Source of the DNA: Kiloniellales bacterium
GTDB taxonomy: Bacteria; Pseudomonadota; Alphaproteobacteria; Kiloniellales; JAKSBE01
DNA length: 8,033 nucleotides
Direction of reading: 5' to 3'
Assembly (NCBI GenBank): GCA_030067055.1
Contig: JASJAL010000084.1
Coordinates: forward strand, 1 to 8,033
A program made the translations under genes and the position numbers. The notes under the pieces were generated by a model that saw only the letters and a program-made list of their open reading frames with translations, was not told the DNA's origin and searched no databases. Within the stretch, counting starts at the first letter, position 1, and each line of letters begins with the position of its first letter. This document shows, piece by piece, positions 1-6,106 of the stretch.

Positions 1-129
1 CTTCGGGCGGCCGAGGATGCCATCGTCCTGGATACGACGGAGTTGGACAGCGAAGCGGCCCTGGCGGCCGCGATGGACATCGTCGCCGCACAACGGCGCC
101 CGACCGGTCAATCGCCCGGCCGGGACTAA
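1..129 (+). CDS. cmk: Cytidylate kinase, C-terminal end (partial)
   Basis: Reading frame 1 is open from the window edge to a TAA at 127-129 and gives 42 residues. These contain a DAIVLDTTELD stretch followed by an Ala-rich helix (EAALAAAMDIVAAQ) and a short polar tail. The phrase 'xDAxxLDTTxLxxxxA' is the familiar C-terminal part of bacterial CMP kinase, which phosphorylates CMP and dCMP in the cytoplasm using ATP. The P-loop and the rest of the enzyme lie upstream of the window. The position 92 bp before rpsA supports the call, since cmk-rpsA adjacency is widespread in proteobacteria. Only a small fragment is visible, so the identification rests on this motif and on the context. Confidence 0.85.
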   Translation, partial: LRAAEDAIVLDTTELDSEAALAAAMDIVAAQRRPTGQSPGRD

Positions 130-150
130 CCGTAAGGCCGACAACGAAAG

Positions 151-186
151 CCCGGAGGACCGGGAAGACCACCGGAGTCAACCGGT
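151..186 (+). other. Two small hairpins in the rpsA leader
   Basis: The cmk-rpsA gap holds two short perfect inverted repeats. The first is CCCGG (151-155), AGGA, CCGGG (160-164). The second is ACCGG (171-175), a 6-nt loop, CCGGT (182-186). In E. coli, S1 represses its own mRNA through a structured leader (established knowledge). These stems lie in the right place for something similar, but 5-bp GC stems are common by chance in such DNA. Confidence 0.3.
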
Positions 187-221
187 AGGCCCGTACACTC
201 AAGCAAAAGGAAGACACATCT

Positions 222-2174
222 ATGGCTCAAGCCACCGAGACCGCCGCCGACACCGCCCCGAAAAAAGAGAGTTTTGCCGCCCTACTGGAGGAATCCCTGG
301 GCGACGTCGATAGCCTCGAGGGTACCGTCCTCAAGGGCCAGATCGTCGCCATCGAGGGCGACACCGCCGTCGTCGACGTCGGCCTCAAGTCCGAGGGACG
401 GGTCGCCCTGAAGGAGTTCGCCCAGGCCGGCCAGGTGCCGGAGATGAAGGTCGGCGACGACGTCGAGGTCTACCTCGAGCGCATCGAGAACAAGCACGGC
501 GAGGCCATGCTGTCGCGCGAGAAGGCCAAGCGCGAGGAGGCCTGGACCCAGCTCGAGAAGGCCTTCCAGGCCAACGAGCGCGTCTCCGGCGTGATCTTTG
601 GTCGGGTCAAGGGCGGCTTCACCGTCGACCTTTCGGGCGCCGTGGCCTTCTTGCCGGGCAGCCAGGTCGATATCCGCCCGGTCCGTGACGTCACTCCGCT
701 GATGGGCACGCCGCAGCCTTTCCAGATCCTCAAGATGGACCGCTCGCGCGGCAACATCGTGGTCTCGCGCCGCGCCGTCCTCGAGGAGACCCGCGCCGAG
801 CAGCGCTCCGAGCTGGTCGCCAACCTCAAGGAAGGTCAGGTCCTGCAGGGCGTGGTCAAGAACATCACCGACTACGGCGCCTTCGTCGACCTCGGCGGGG
901 TCGACGGCCTGCTGCACGTCACCGACATCTCCTGGAAGCGGATCAACCACCCGACCGAGGCGCTGTCGATCGGCCAGAACGTTGATGTCCAGGTCATCCG
1001 CTTCAACCCGGAGACCCAGCGCATCAGCCTTGGCATGAAGCAGCTCGAGGCCGATCCCTGGGAAGGCGTCGGCGCCAAGTATCCGATCGGCACCAAGTTC
1101 ACCGGCCGGGTCACCAACATCACCGATTACGGCGCCTTCGTCGAGCTGGAGGCAGGCATCGAAGGCCTGGTCCACGTCTCGGAGATGAGCTGGACCAAGA
1201 AGAACGTGCACCCCGGCAAGATCGTCTCGACCAGTCAGGAGGTCGAGGTCATGGTGCTGGACGTCGACGAGCAGAAGCGCCGCATCTCGCTGGGCCTCAA
1301 GCAGTGCCTGTCCAATCCCTGGCAGGCCTTCGCCGAGAGCCATCCGGTCGGCAGCGAACTCGAGGGCGAGATCCGCAACATCACCGAGTTCGGTCTCTTC
1401 GTCGGCCTTCCGGGCGAGATCGACGGCATGGTCCACCTCTCCGACCTGGACTGGTCGCGCTCCGGCGACGAGGCGGTCAAGGACTACAAGAAGGGCGACA
1501 CCACGCGCTGCAAGGTCCTGGACGTCGACACCGACAAGGAGCGGATCAGCCTCGGCATCAAGCAGCTTGGCGAAGACCCCTTCCAGGCCTCAGCCGACAC
1601 GCTGCGCAAGGGCGCCGTCGTCACCGGCACGGTCAGCCGGGTCCAGGACAACGGCATCGAGGTCACCCTGGCCGACGGCCTGGTCGGCTTCATCCGCAAG
1701 GCCGAGCTGTCGCGTGACCGCAGCGAGCAGCGGCCCGATCGCTTCGCCGTGGGCGAGAAGGTCGACGCCAAGGTGACCACCGTCGACAAGAAGACCCGCA
1801 AGGTGACCTTGTCGATCAAGCAGCGCGAGGTCGAAGAAGAGAAGCAGGTCATGGCCGAGTACGGCTCCGCCGAATCCGGCGCGACCCTGGGCGACATCCT
1901 GGGCGCCGCGATCTCCAAGGCCAAGAAGGAGACCAAGCCGGAAGAGACCGAGGAAGCCAAGCCGGCTAAGAAGGCCAAGGCCAAGAAGGAGGAAAAGGCC
2001 GAGGACTCCGAGGAGGCAGCGGCCGAGGACTCCGAGGAGACCGCAACCGAGGAGGCCAAGCCCAAGGCGAAGGCCAAGCCAAAAGCGAAGGCCAAGGCGA
2101 AGGACGACGCCGAGGTCGCCGGAGACACGGAAAAGGATGAGGCCGAGGAAAAGCCGGCCGAGTCCGAAGACTAA
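222..2174 (+). CDS. rpsA: 30S ribosomal protein S1 with an extended Lys/Glu/Ala tail
   Basis: S1 binds mRNA on the 30S subunit and helps unfold and load messages with weak or structured start sites. The 650-residue product shows six S1 (OB-fold) units at roughly residues 34-102, 118-188, 204-275, 289-362, 376-449 and 462-535. Units 3 and 4 contain the classic 'ITDYGAFVxL' and 'GLxHVxxxSW' motifs, and each unit ends in a 'RISLGxKQ'-type strand. The family end 'YGSAESGATLGDILGAA' falls at 547-563. After it comes a low-complexity tail (about 565-650) with an acidic patch (EDSEEAAAEDSEE) and a basic AKPKAKAKPKAKAKAK run. Known S1 proteins such as E. coli's (557 aa) end near the start of this tail. 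The ATG at 222 follows AGGAAG (208-213) at good spacing. A terminator follows the stop. The identity is certain; the role of the tail is unknown. Confidence 0.98.
   Translation: MAQATETAADTAPKKESFAALLEESLGDVDSLEGTVLKGQIVAIEGDTAVVDVGLKSEGRVALKEFAQAGQVPEMKVGDDVEVYLERIENKHGEAMLSREKAKREEAWTQLEKAFQANERVSGVIFGRVKGGFTVDLSGAVAFLPGSQVDIRPVRDVTPLMGTPQPFQILKMDRSRGNIVVSRRAVLEETRAEQRSELVANLKEGQVLQGVVKNITDYGAFVDLGGVDGLLHVTDISWKRINHPTEALSIGQNVDVQVIRFNPETQRISLGMKQLEADPWEGVGAKYPIGTKFTGRVTNITDYGAFVELEAGIEGLVHVSEMSWTKKNVHPGKIVSTSQEVEVMVLDVDEQKRRISLGLKQCLSNPWQAFAESHPVGSELEGEIRNITEFGLFVGLPGEIDGMVHLSDLDWSRSGDEAVKDYKKGDTTRCKVLDVDTDKERISLGIKQLGEDPFQASADTLRKGAVVTGTVSRVQDNGIEVTLADGLVGFIRKAELSRDRSEQRPDRFAVGEKVDAKVTTVDKKTRKVTLSIKQREVEEEKQVMAEYGSAESGATLGDILGAAISKAKKETKPEETEEAKPAKKAKAKKEEKAEDSEEAAAEDSEETATEEAKPKAKAKPKAKAKAKDDAEVAGDTEKDEAEEKPAESED
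1997..2039 (+). repeat. Perfect 19-bp direct repeat inside the rpsA tail
   Basis: GGCCGAGGACTCCGAGGAG occurs at 1997-2015 and again at 2021-2039, with a period of 24 bp (eight codons). The repeat encodes the duplicated AEDSEE unit of the acidic patch. The tail therefore appears to have grown partly by in-frame tandem duplication. Repeats of this kind can expand or contract by slippage without changing the reading frame. Confidence 0.85.
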
Positions 2175-2211
2175 GACCCGATCCGGCCGCGCAGCCCGCG
2201 CGGCGGCGAAG

Positions 2212-2255
2212 AAAAAAGCCCGGTGGCCTCGCGCCGCCGGGCTTCTTTATTTTTT
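2212..2255 (+). terminator. Rho-independent terminator after rpsA
   Basis: The stem GCCCGGTGGC (2218-2227) pairs with GCCGCCGGGC (2233-2242) over 10 bp with one G-U pair and a CTCGC loop. The tract TTCTTTATTTTTT (2243-2255) follows directly. Six A residues just before the stem (2212-2217) would also allow termination on the opposite strand. A second 7-bp hairpin (GCCGCGC 2186-2192 with GCGCGGC 2198-2204) lies between the stop codon and this terminator. The structure marks the end of the cmk-rpsA transcription unit. Confidence 0.9.
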
Positions 2256-2436
2256 GCACGCTCTTTGCGATCTCAAAAAAACGTCGTTATCTGAACGGCT
2301 TATCCTTGACGCCGAGATGAGGCTCTGGCAGCCTTACGGGACTTGGTCGGAAGGCGCGCAACAAATCGGCGCAAAAATCACCTAGGCGTACTTCACGACC
2401 ACTTGTGCTGGGGGGCGTTCCCCGTGGGAGGGGGGC
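2256..2436 (+). promoter_or_regulatory. rpsA-ihfB intergenic region; start-proximal G/C runs can fold two ways
   Basis: This 181-bp gap separates the rpsA terminator from ihfB, so ihfB should have its own promoter here. TTGACGC at 2306-2312 is a good -35 match, but I find no convincing -10 at proper spacing. Near the start codon, CCCC (2420-2423) can pair with GGGG (2412-2415) through a CGTT loop. Alternatively, GTTCCCC (2417-2423) can pair with GGGGGGC (2430-2436), a 7-bp stem with two G-U pairs. The second form ties up the end of the Shine-Dalgarno region (GGAGG 2427-2431) up to the ATG; the first leaves it free. The pairing is visible; regulation by it is inference. Confidence 0.4.
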
Positions 2437-2718
2437 ATGACGAAATCAGAACTCATTCAGCGTATCTCCGAGCAGAATCCGCATCTCTTCCATCGTGACG
2501 TGGAACGGATCGTGACCACGATCTTCGACGAGATCGCGGAATCCTTGGCCCGCGGCAACCGGGTCGAGCTGCGCGGCTTCGGCGCCTTCTCGGTCCGCCA
2601 GCGCGGCGCCCGGGTCGGACGCAATCCGCGGACCGGCGACGCGGTGATGGTCAAGGAAAAGTCGATCCCGTTCTTCAAGACGGGCAAGCAGCTGCGCGAG
2701 CGCCTGAACCAAAGCTGA
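2437..2718 (+). CDS. ihfB: Integration host factor subunit beta
   Basis: IHF beta forms a heterodimer with IHF alpha that bends DNA sharply at specific sites. It acts in nucleoid organisation, transcription control, replication and recombination. The 93-residue product has the expected family length. The helical N-terminal half is [15 protein letters not shown] onward. The beta arm follows, with [11 protein letters not shown] (46-56) and GRNPRTG (61-67), whose Pro64 is the intercalating proline of the family. The C-terminal helix follows [12 protein letters not shown]. The start 'MTKSELI' is typical of the beta rather than the alpha subunit or HU. The ATG follows a strong purine-rich ribosome site (GGGAGGGGGG, 2426-2435). 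The gene lies after rpsA, its usual neighbour in proteobacteria, and is probably co-transcribed with lapA, which starts 73 bp downstream. Confidence 0.96.
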   Translation: MTKSELIQRISEQNPHLFHRDVERIVTTIFDEIAESLARGNRVELRGFGAFSVRQRGARVGRNPRTGDAVMVKEKSIPFFKTGKQLRERLNQS

Positions 2719-2729
2719 CCCCTGGCAGC

Positions 2730-2761
2730 CGCGGCGCCCGGGATTGAAGCCCGGCGCCGCG
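2730..2761 (+). other. GC-rich hairpin between ihfB and lapA
   Basis: CGCGGCGCCCGGG (2730-2742) pairs with CCCGGCGCCGCG (2750-2761). This gives 12 bp with a single bulged C and a 7-nt loop, ATTGAAG. No T-tract follows, so it is not a classic intrinsic terminator. It may protect the ihfB message from 3' degradation or set the ratio of ihfB to lapA message. That role is inference; the stem itself is plain. Confidence 0.6.
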
Positions 2762-2791
2762 CCGGACGGGGTCGAAGCCCGAGAGGCAGCG

Positions 2792-3145
2792 GTGAAGTTC
2801 CTGGCTTGGTTCCCACGTATCCTGATCACACTTATCGGCGTCATCCTGGCCATCGTGGTGGTGTCCTTCGCGCTCTCCAATCGGCAGCGCGTGACGCTCG
2901 ACCTCTGGCCCTTCGAGCTCAGCCTCGGCCTTCCGCTCTTCCTGATGGTCCTGCTCAGCTTTCTGATCGGTTTTCTGGCGGGCGGTTGCGTCATGTGGAT
3001 CTCCTCCGGCGCCAGCCGGCGGCAGGCTCGCGAGGCCCGGCGGAACGCGACTCGCCTCGAACGGCGGGTGGCCGAGCTCGAACAGCGAACCCCGGAAAGC
3101 AAATCCGCCGGTGGACGCCTGCCGATGGTCGCAAACGGCAACTAG
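2792..3145 (+). CDS. lapA: LapA-family (DUF1049) two-helix membrane protein
   Basis: The product is a small inner-membrane protein of 117 residues. In E. coli, LapA works with LapB in envelope and lipopolysaccharide homeostasis; in this organism the role is inferred from family. Transmembrane helix 1 spans about residues 8-29, followed by 'SFALSNRQRVTLDLWPF', the family hallmark between the helices. Helix 2 spans about 46-70. A charged Arg/Glu-rich segment (about 76-99) follows that could form a coiled coil. I place the start at GTG 2792 because GAGAGG (2781-2786) precedes it and 'MKFLAWFPRIL' is a normal LapA start. The frame stays open upstream to a TTG at 2744, but that would put a hydrophilic 16-residue leader over the hairpin. 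Position after ihfB is the common arrangement in Alphaproteobacteria. Confidence 0.88.
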   Translation: MKFLAWFPRILITLIGVILAIVVVSFALSNRQRVTLDLWPFELSLGLPLFLMVLLSFLIGFLAGGCVMWISSGASRRQAREARRNATRLERRVAELEQRTPESKSAGGRLPMVANGN

Positions 3146-3150
3146 GAGCC

Positions 3151-4080
3151 ATGCGGATCATCACCTCAGCGGAGGTCGAGGCCGCACTGGAGTTCAAAGA
3201 CCTGATCGAGCGCCTGCGCGAGACCTTTCGCAAGGGCGCCGAGGTGCCGGTCCGCCACCACCATGCGATCGGCGGCGGCAGCGACGCGACCCTGCTGCTG
3301 ATGCCGGCCTGGCAGCCCGGCCGCCACATCGGGATCAAGCTGGTCACGGTCTTTCCGCACAACGGTGAACGCAGTCTGCCCTCGGTGATGGGGGCCTATC
3401 TGCTGTTGAACGGCACGACCGGAGAGCCGCTGGCGATGATCGACGGCCCGACCTTGACGGTGAAGCGCACGGCGGCCGCCTCGGCGCTGGCCGCCGGCTA
3501 CCTCGCGCGCCAGGATTCGGAGCGGCTGCTGATGATCGGCACCGGTGCCCTGGCCCCCTACCTGATCCGGGCCCATGCCGAGGTCAGGCCGATCTGCAAC
3601 GTGCTGATCTGGGGCCGCAACCCGGACAAGGCCGAACAGCTGGCCCGCCGATTGAACCGCCGCGACTTCAAGGTTGCGGCGACGACCGACCTCGAGGCGG
3701 CGGTGCAGGGTGCCCACATCGTCTCCGCCGCGACCATGACGCTGGAGCCGCTGATCAAGGGCGCCTGGCTGCAGCCGGGCCAGCACCTGGATCTGGTCGG
3801 CGGGTTCCGGCCCGACATGCGCGAGGCCGACGATGACGCCGTGTTGCGCGCCCGGGTCTTCGTCGATACCCGCGACGGCGCCTGCAGCGAGGCAGGAGAC
3901 ATCGTGCAGCCCCTGGAGTCCGGAGTCCTGACCGAGGATGACATCGCCGCCGACCTCTTCGACCTGACCCGCGGCGAACGGGCCGGCCGGCGCTACTACG
4001 ACCAGATCACGCTGTTCAAGTCCGTGGGCACCGCCCTGGAAGATCTCGGCGCGGCGCAGCTGGCCTACGAGCGCGCCTGA
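3151..4080 (+). CDS. Ornithine cyclodeaminase / mu-crystallin family NAD(P)-dependent enzyme
   Basis: The product has 309 residues, a usual length for the family. Visible hallmarks are VRHHHAI (34-40), the substrate-site region IGIKLVTVFPHN (60-71), LTVKRTAAASALAAGYLA (102-119), the Rossmann motif GTGALAPYLIRAHAE (130-144), WGRNPDKA (154-161), and the ending LFKSVGTALEDLGAA (288-302). Members include ornithine cyclodeaminase, alanine dehydrogenase and cyclic-imine (pyrroline/piperideine-2-carboxylate) reductases. The site that reads GGD in true ornithine cyclodeaminases, with the catalytic Asp, reads GGF here (217-219), followed by RPDMRE. This favours an imine reductase or a related reaction over ornithine cyclisation; the argument uses motif recall, not an alignment. 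The ATG is 5 bp after the lapA stop. AGGAG (3144-3148) overlaps that stop and sits only 2 nt from the ATG, which suggests translational coupling. The exact substrate is unknown. Confidence 0.85.
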   Translation: MRIITSAEVEAALEFKDLIERLRETFRKGAEVPVRHHHAIGGGSDATLLLMPAWQPGRHIGIKLVTVFPHNGERSLPSVMGAYLLLNGTTGEPLAMIDGPTLTVKRTAAASALAAGYLARQDSERLLMIGTGALAPYLIRAHAEVRPICNVLIWGRNPDKAEQLARRLNRRDFKVAATTDLEAAVQGAHIVSAATMTLEPLIKGAWLQPGQHLDLVGGFRPDMREADDDAVLRARVFVDTRDGACSEAGDIVQPLESGVLTEDDIAADLFDLTRGERAGRRYYDQITLFKSVGTALEDLGAAQLAYERA

Positions 4081-4091
4081 CGGCGGAGCGG

Positions 4092-4106
4092 GAGGCCGCG
4101 GGCCTC
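4092..4106 (+). other. Hairpin after the ornithine cyclodeaminase family gene
   Basis: GAGGCC (4092-4097), a GCG loop, and GGCCTC (4101-4106) form a perfect 6-bp stem 11 bp past the stop codon. Two G-U pairs can extend it. Only a weak CTCTTC tract follows, so it is at best a poor intrinsic terminator. Its position agrees with the end of the ihfB-lapA unit before the pyrF promoter. Confidence 0.4.
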
Positions 4107-4126
4107 TTCGCCCGACTGGGCCGTCT

Positions 4127-4171
4127 GCGACGCCCCGGTCGCGTGACAGCCCCCGCGGCGGCTGCTAGAAG
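4127..4171 (+). promoter_or_regulatory. Candidate pyrF promoter with adjacent inverted repeat
   Basis: GTGACAG (4143-4149) and GCTAGAAG (4164-4171) are separated by 14 bp. Read as classic hexamers, this is GTGACA, 17 bp, TAGAAG. The arrangement fits the published Caulobacter housekeeping consensus (TTGaCgS, 10-14 bp, GCTAnAWC). Directly upstream lies a 5-bp inverted repeat, GCGAC (4127-4131) and GTCGC (4138-4142). The expected transcription start is near 4178, the A of the pyrF ATG. The same spacing recurs at two downstream promoters, which raises confidence. Confidence 0.55.
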
Positions 4172-4177
4172 GCCGCC

Positions 4178-4897
4178 ATGCCGCCGCAAGATCGCATCCT
4201 CGTTGCCCTCGACACGCCTGATCTGGCGCGGGCCAAGGCCCTGGGCGCAGCGCTTTCCGGACTGGTCGGCGGCCTGAAGATCGGCAAGGAGTTCTTCGCC
4301 GCCCATGGCCCCCAGGGCGTCCGCGAGGTCGCCGGCGGCCAAGCCCTGTTCCTCGACCTCAAGTTCCACGACATCCCCAATACGGTCGCCGGCGCGCTGC
4401 GTGCCGCGGTCGACCTGGAGCCGCTGATCGTCAACGTCCATGCCAGCGGCGGGCGAGCGATGATGGCGGCGGCCGCGGAGGCGGTCCGCGACGCCGCGGC
4501 CGCGCGCGACATCCAGCGGCCCCGGCTGATCGGCGTTACCGTGCTGACCAGCCTGGACGACGCCGATCTGGACGCGGTCGGCCAGCGCGGCCCGGCGGCG
4601 GACCAGGTGCTGCGCCTGGCCCGCCTGGCGCAAGACTCGGGGCTGGACGGCGTGGTTTGCAGCCCGCGTGAGATTGTCGGGCTTCGCGAAGCCCTGGGCC
4701 CGGACTTCCTGCTGGTGGTACCCGGGATCCGGCCGGACTGGGCCGCCAAGGGCGACCAGAAGCGGGTCACCACGCCGACCGAGGCCCTGGCCGCCGGCGC
4801 CGACTACCTTGTCATCGGCCGCCCGATCACCGGCGCCGACGACCCGGCCGCGGCGGCCCGCCGCATCGCAGAGGAGCTCGCCGCCGCAGCGGCTTAG
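4178..4897 (+). CDS. pyrF: Orotidine 5'-phosphate decarboxylase
   Basis: The enzyme converts OMP to UMP, the last step of de novo pyrimidine synthesis, in the cytoplasm. The 239-residue product is a single TIM barrel of the bacterial group I type. It shows LVALDTPD (8-15), GLKIGKEFF with Lys34 (32-40), and the catalytic signature FLDLKFHDIPNTV with Asp60, Lys62 and Asp65 (58-70). NVHASGG (86-92) follows. The phosphate-binding segments are VPGIRPD (181-187) and IGRPITGADDP (213-223). All key residues expected for activity are present. The ATG follows GAAGG (4168-4172) by 5 nt, but this purine run overlaps the predicted -10 element. Translation may therefore use either a read-through message with this ribosome site or a leaderless message starting at the ATG. 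pyrF near lapA and trpF is a familiar alphaproteobacterial grouping. Confidence 0.97.
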   Translation: MPPQDRILVALDTPDLARAKALGAALSGLVGGLKIGKEFFAAHGPQGVREVAGGQALFLDLKFHDIPNTVAGALRAAVDLEPLIVNVHASGGRAMMAAAAEAVRDAAAARDIQRPRLIGVTVLTSLDDADLDAVGQRGPAADQVLRLARLAQDSGLDGVVCSPREIVGLREALGPDFLLVVPGIRPDWAAKGDQKRVTTPTEALAAGADYLVIGRPITGADDPAAAARRIAEELAAAAA

Positions 4898-4951
4898 GCC
4901 GAAGGCAGGAGTCACCCGAGGCAGTTCCACCAAACCGAGGACCCTATGCGA

Positions 4952-4973
4952 CCATCCCCACTACCGGGGATGG
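4952..4973 (+). promoter_or_regulatory. Perfect 8-bp inverted repeat over a -35 element (operator candidate)
   Basis: CCATCCCC (4952-4959), spacer ACTACC, then GGGGATGG (4966-4973). The right arm overlaps the -35 element of the promoter at 4970-4998. The centre lies about 42 bp before the predicted transcription start. That is a natural place for a dimeric regulator to repress or activate. Any read-through RNA from pyrF would also fold here. The repeat is certain; regulator binding is inference. Confidence 0.55.
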
Positions 4974-4998
4974 CAGCGGCGACGACTCTTGCTAGAAA
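4970..4998 (+). promoter_or_regulatory. Candidate promoter of the first membrane-protein gene
   Basis: ATGGCAG (4970-4976), 14 bp, GCTAGAAA (4991-4998). The spacing equals that of the pyrF promoter and the -10 octamer differs from it only in its last base. The predicted start is near 5005, leaving a leader of about 55 nt before the ATG at 5060. Because the promoter lies inside the upstream extension of the open frame, it argues against the earlier ATG at 4946. Confidence 0.55.
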
Positions 4999-5059
4999 GG
5001 CTCCACTCGGGCACGCGCCGCCAAGGCGTAGCCGAATTGGAACTGAAGGGACCAGGAAC

Positions 5060-5998
5060 ATGGCCGAGGCGTCGCCGCCGAGTCAGCCGCTCCGGAAGCT
5101 ACCGGTCTTCGAGGTCGTCGGCGAAACCTACGGCAGCTTCTTTCGCTATCTGCGCTATCTGCCGCAGGCCGCGTTGCTGCCGGTCGTGTTATCGGTGCCG
5201 CTTTATTGGGTGTCCCTGCAGTCCACGAAGCAGATGATGATCGATCCGAGCGCCGCCGCGAGTTTCTTGCTGTGGTCGATTCCGATAAACCTCGCGTTTT
5301 TCGCGATCTTCATGCTGTTCTATGCCTCCTGGTACCGCCTGTGCCTGATGGGACCCAACGCCGGGCGTCCTCCCTGGTTCCCCCTACCGAAGCGCCGCCA
5401 CTGGCGCCTTCTCGGCTACTCCCTGCTGATGATCGTGATTTACCTCGTGATTGCGATCTTCGGAGGCATACCGGTTCTCATCGGCGCCGCTCTCACCGGG
5501 GCGCTCACGACGACAGGAGCCCAACCGGAACTCTCGGGCGGTGGCGTGAGCCTCTTGGGGCTGTGGCTAATCTTCCTGTTCGTCCTGGCTATTTTCGTAA
5601 TGCTGCGCTTGTGTTTCGTTTTTCCCGCCGTCGCCGTCGACGAGGACTACGCCTTGCGCCACTCCTGGGGTCATACCAAGGGCCAAACGCTTCGGCTCTT
5701 CGTCGCCCTGCTGATGACCTGTCTTCCGGTCTACGTTGTGATGATGGCTATCAGCATCGCCACGACACCGTCGATCTTCCAGCGAGCGGATCCTGGACAG
5801 TTCCAAGATCCGGTTCTGGCGATCGAAGAGCTCCAGAGCCAGATGCTCACATCCCTGTTCGTCGGCCTCCCCCTGGGGCTAGCCTTTATGGCGCTCTCCG
5901 TCGGCACCCTTGCCGCTGCCTTCAAGTCGGTCACAGGCTGGTATCCGGGACCAGACTCGACCTCGCCGACGGTCCCCAGCGACCCCCACGGTGCCTAG
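5060..5998 (+). CDS. Six-helix membrane protein of unknown function, paralogue A
   Basis: I do not recognise a named family. The 312-residue product begins with a short polar N-terminus containing LRKLPVF (11-17). About six hydrophobic segments follow, near residues 31-52, 66-90, 117-150, 164-192, 210-236 and 262-288. Landmarks are WYRLCLMG (91-98), RRHWRLLGY (112-120), a membrane-edge block with FVFPAVAVDEDY (186-197) and SWGHTKGQ (202-209), and VTGWYPG (291-297). Similar 'R..FVFPA.AVD....SW..T.G' blocks occur in bacterial multi-pass membrane proteins of no clear function (recall). There is no signal peptide and no catalytic motif. The start ATG follows AAGGGA (5046-5051) by 8 nt. Third positions are less G/C-biased than in neighbours, with TTA and ATA codons. 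The downstream gene 6266-7108 is its paralogue. A transporter subunit or envelope protein is possible but unproven. Confidence 0.85.
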   Translation: MAEASPPSQPLRKLPVFEVVGETYGSFFRYLRYLPQAALLPVVLSVPLYWVSLQSTKQMMIDPSAAASFLLWSIPINLAFFAIFMLFYASWYRLCLMGPNAGRPPWFPLPKRRHWRLLGYSLLMIVIYLVIAIFGGIPVLIGAALTGALTTTGAQPELSGGGVSLLGLWLIFLFVLAIFVMLRLCFVFPAVAVDEDYALRHSWGHTKGQTLRLFVALLMTCLPVYVVMMAISIATTPSIFQRADPGQFQDPVLAIEELQSQMLTSLFVGLPLGLAFMALSVGTLAAAFKSVTGWYPGPDSTSPTVPSDPHGA

Positions 5999-6062
5999 AG
6001 CCTGATCGCTGCGCACCTGCAAGATGTGAAGCGCGAAACAGCCTCTTGCTGGTATAGCCGGT

Positions 6063-6106
6063 TCAAGATTGACGGCTCAGGCCGACTTGACACGAGCCGA
6101 TCTTGA
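6063..6106 (+). other. Interrupted 13-bp inverted repeat between the paralogues
   Basis: TCAAGAT (6063-6069) pairs with ATCTTGA (6100-6106), and CGGCTC (6073-6078) pairs with GAGCCG (6094-6099). The result is one stem with a 3-nt bulge and a 15-nt loop. No T-tract follows. It may be a 3'-end hairpin of paralogue A or a protein-binding site. A smaller inverted repeat (GCAAGA 6019-6024, TCTTGC 6044-6049) lies just before it. Together they show that the 267-bp gap is structured rather than random. Confidence 0.55.

Noticed and set aside
282..1436. Long antisense open frame (384 codons) opposite rpsA
   Set aside because: It reads as an Asp/Leu/Ala-rich mirror of the S1 codons, has no recognisable domain, and arises from high-GC third positions in rpsA.
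2306..2338. Promoter for ihfB using TTGACGC at 2306-2312
   Set aside because: The -35 is good, but no -10 element at accepted spacing is convincing, so I did not list it as a promoter.
2317..2385. Short frame of 22 codons (MRLWQPYGTW...) before ihfB as a leader peptide
   Set aside because: It lacks a clear ribosome site and any codon bias linked to the downstream genes. Its two Trp codons have no evident meaning here.
2256..2436. IHF binding site for ihfB self-repression
   Set aside because: A-rich stretches at 2275-2281 and 2374-2378 resemble parts of the site, but I found no match to the full WATCAR-N4-TTR consensus.
2806..4080. Longer version of the ornithine cyclodeaminase family gene starting at 2806
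   Set aside because: The extra 115 residues overlap lapA in another frame and are Arg/Pro-rich with no family match. The ATG at 3151 has a ribosome site and a normal family N-terminus.
4946..5059. Upstream ATG at 4946 for membrane paralogue A
   Set aside because: It would translate through the operator and promoter at 4952-4998. Paralogue B aligns with the start at 5060.
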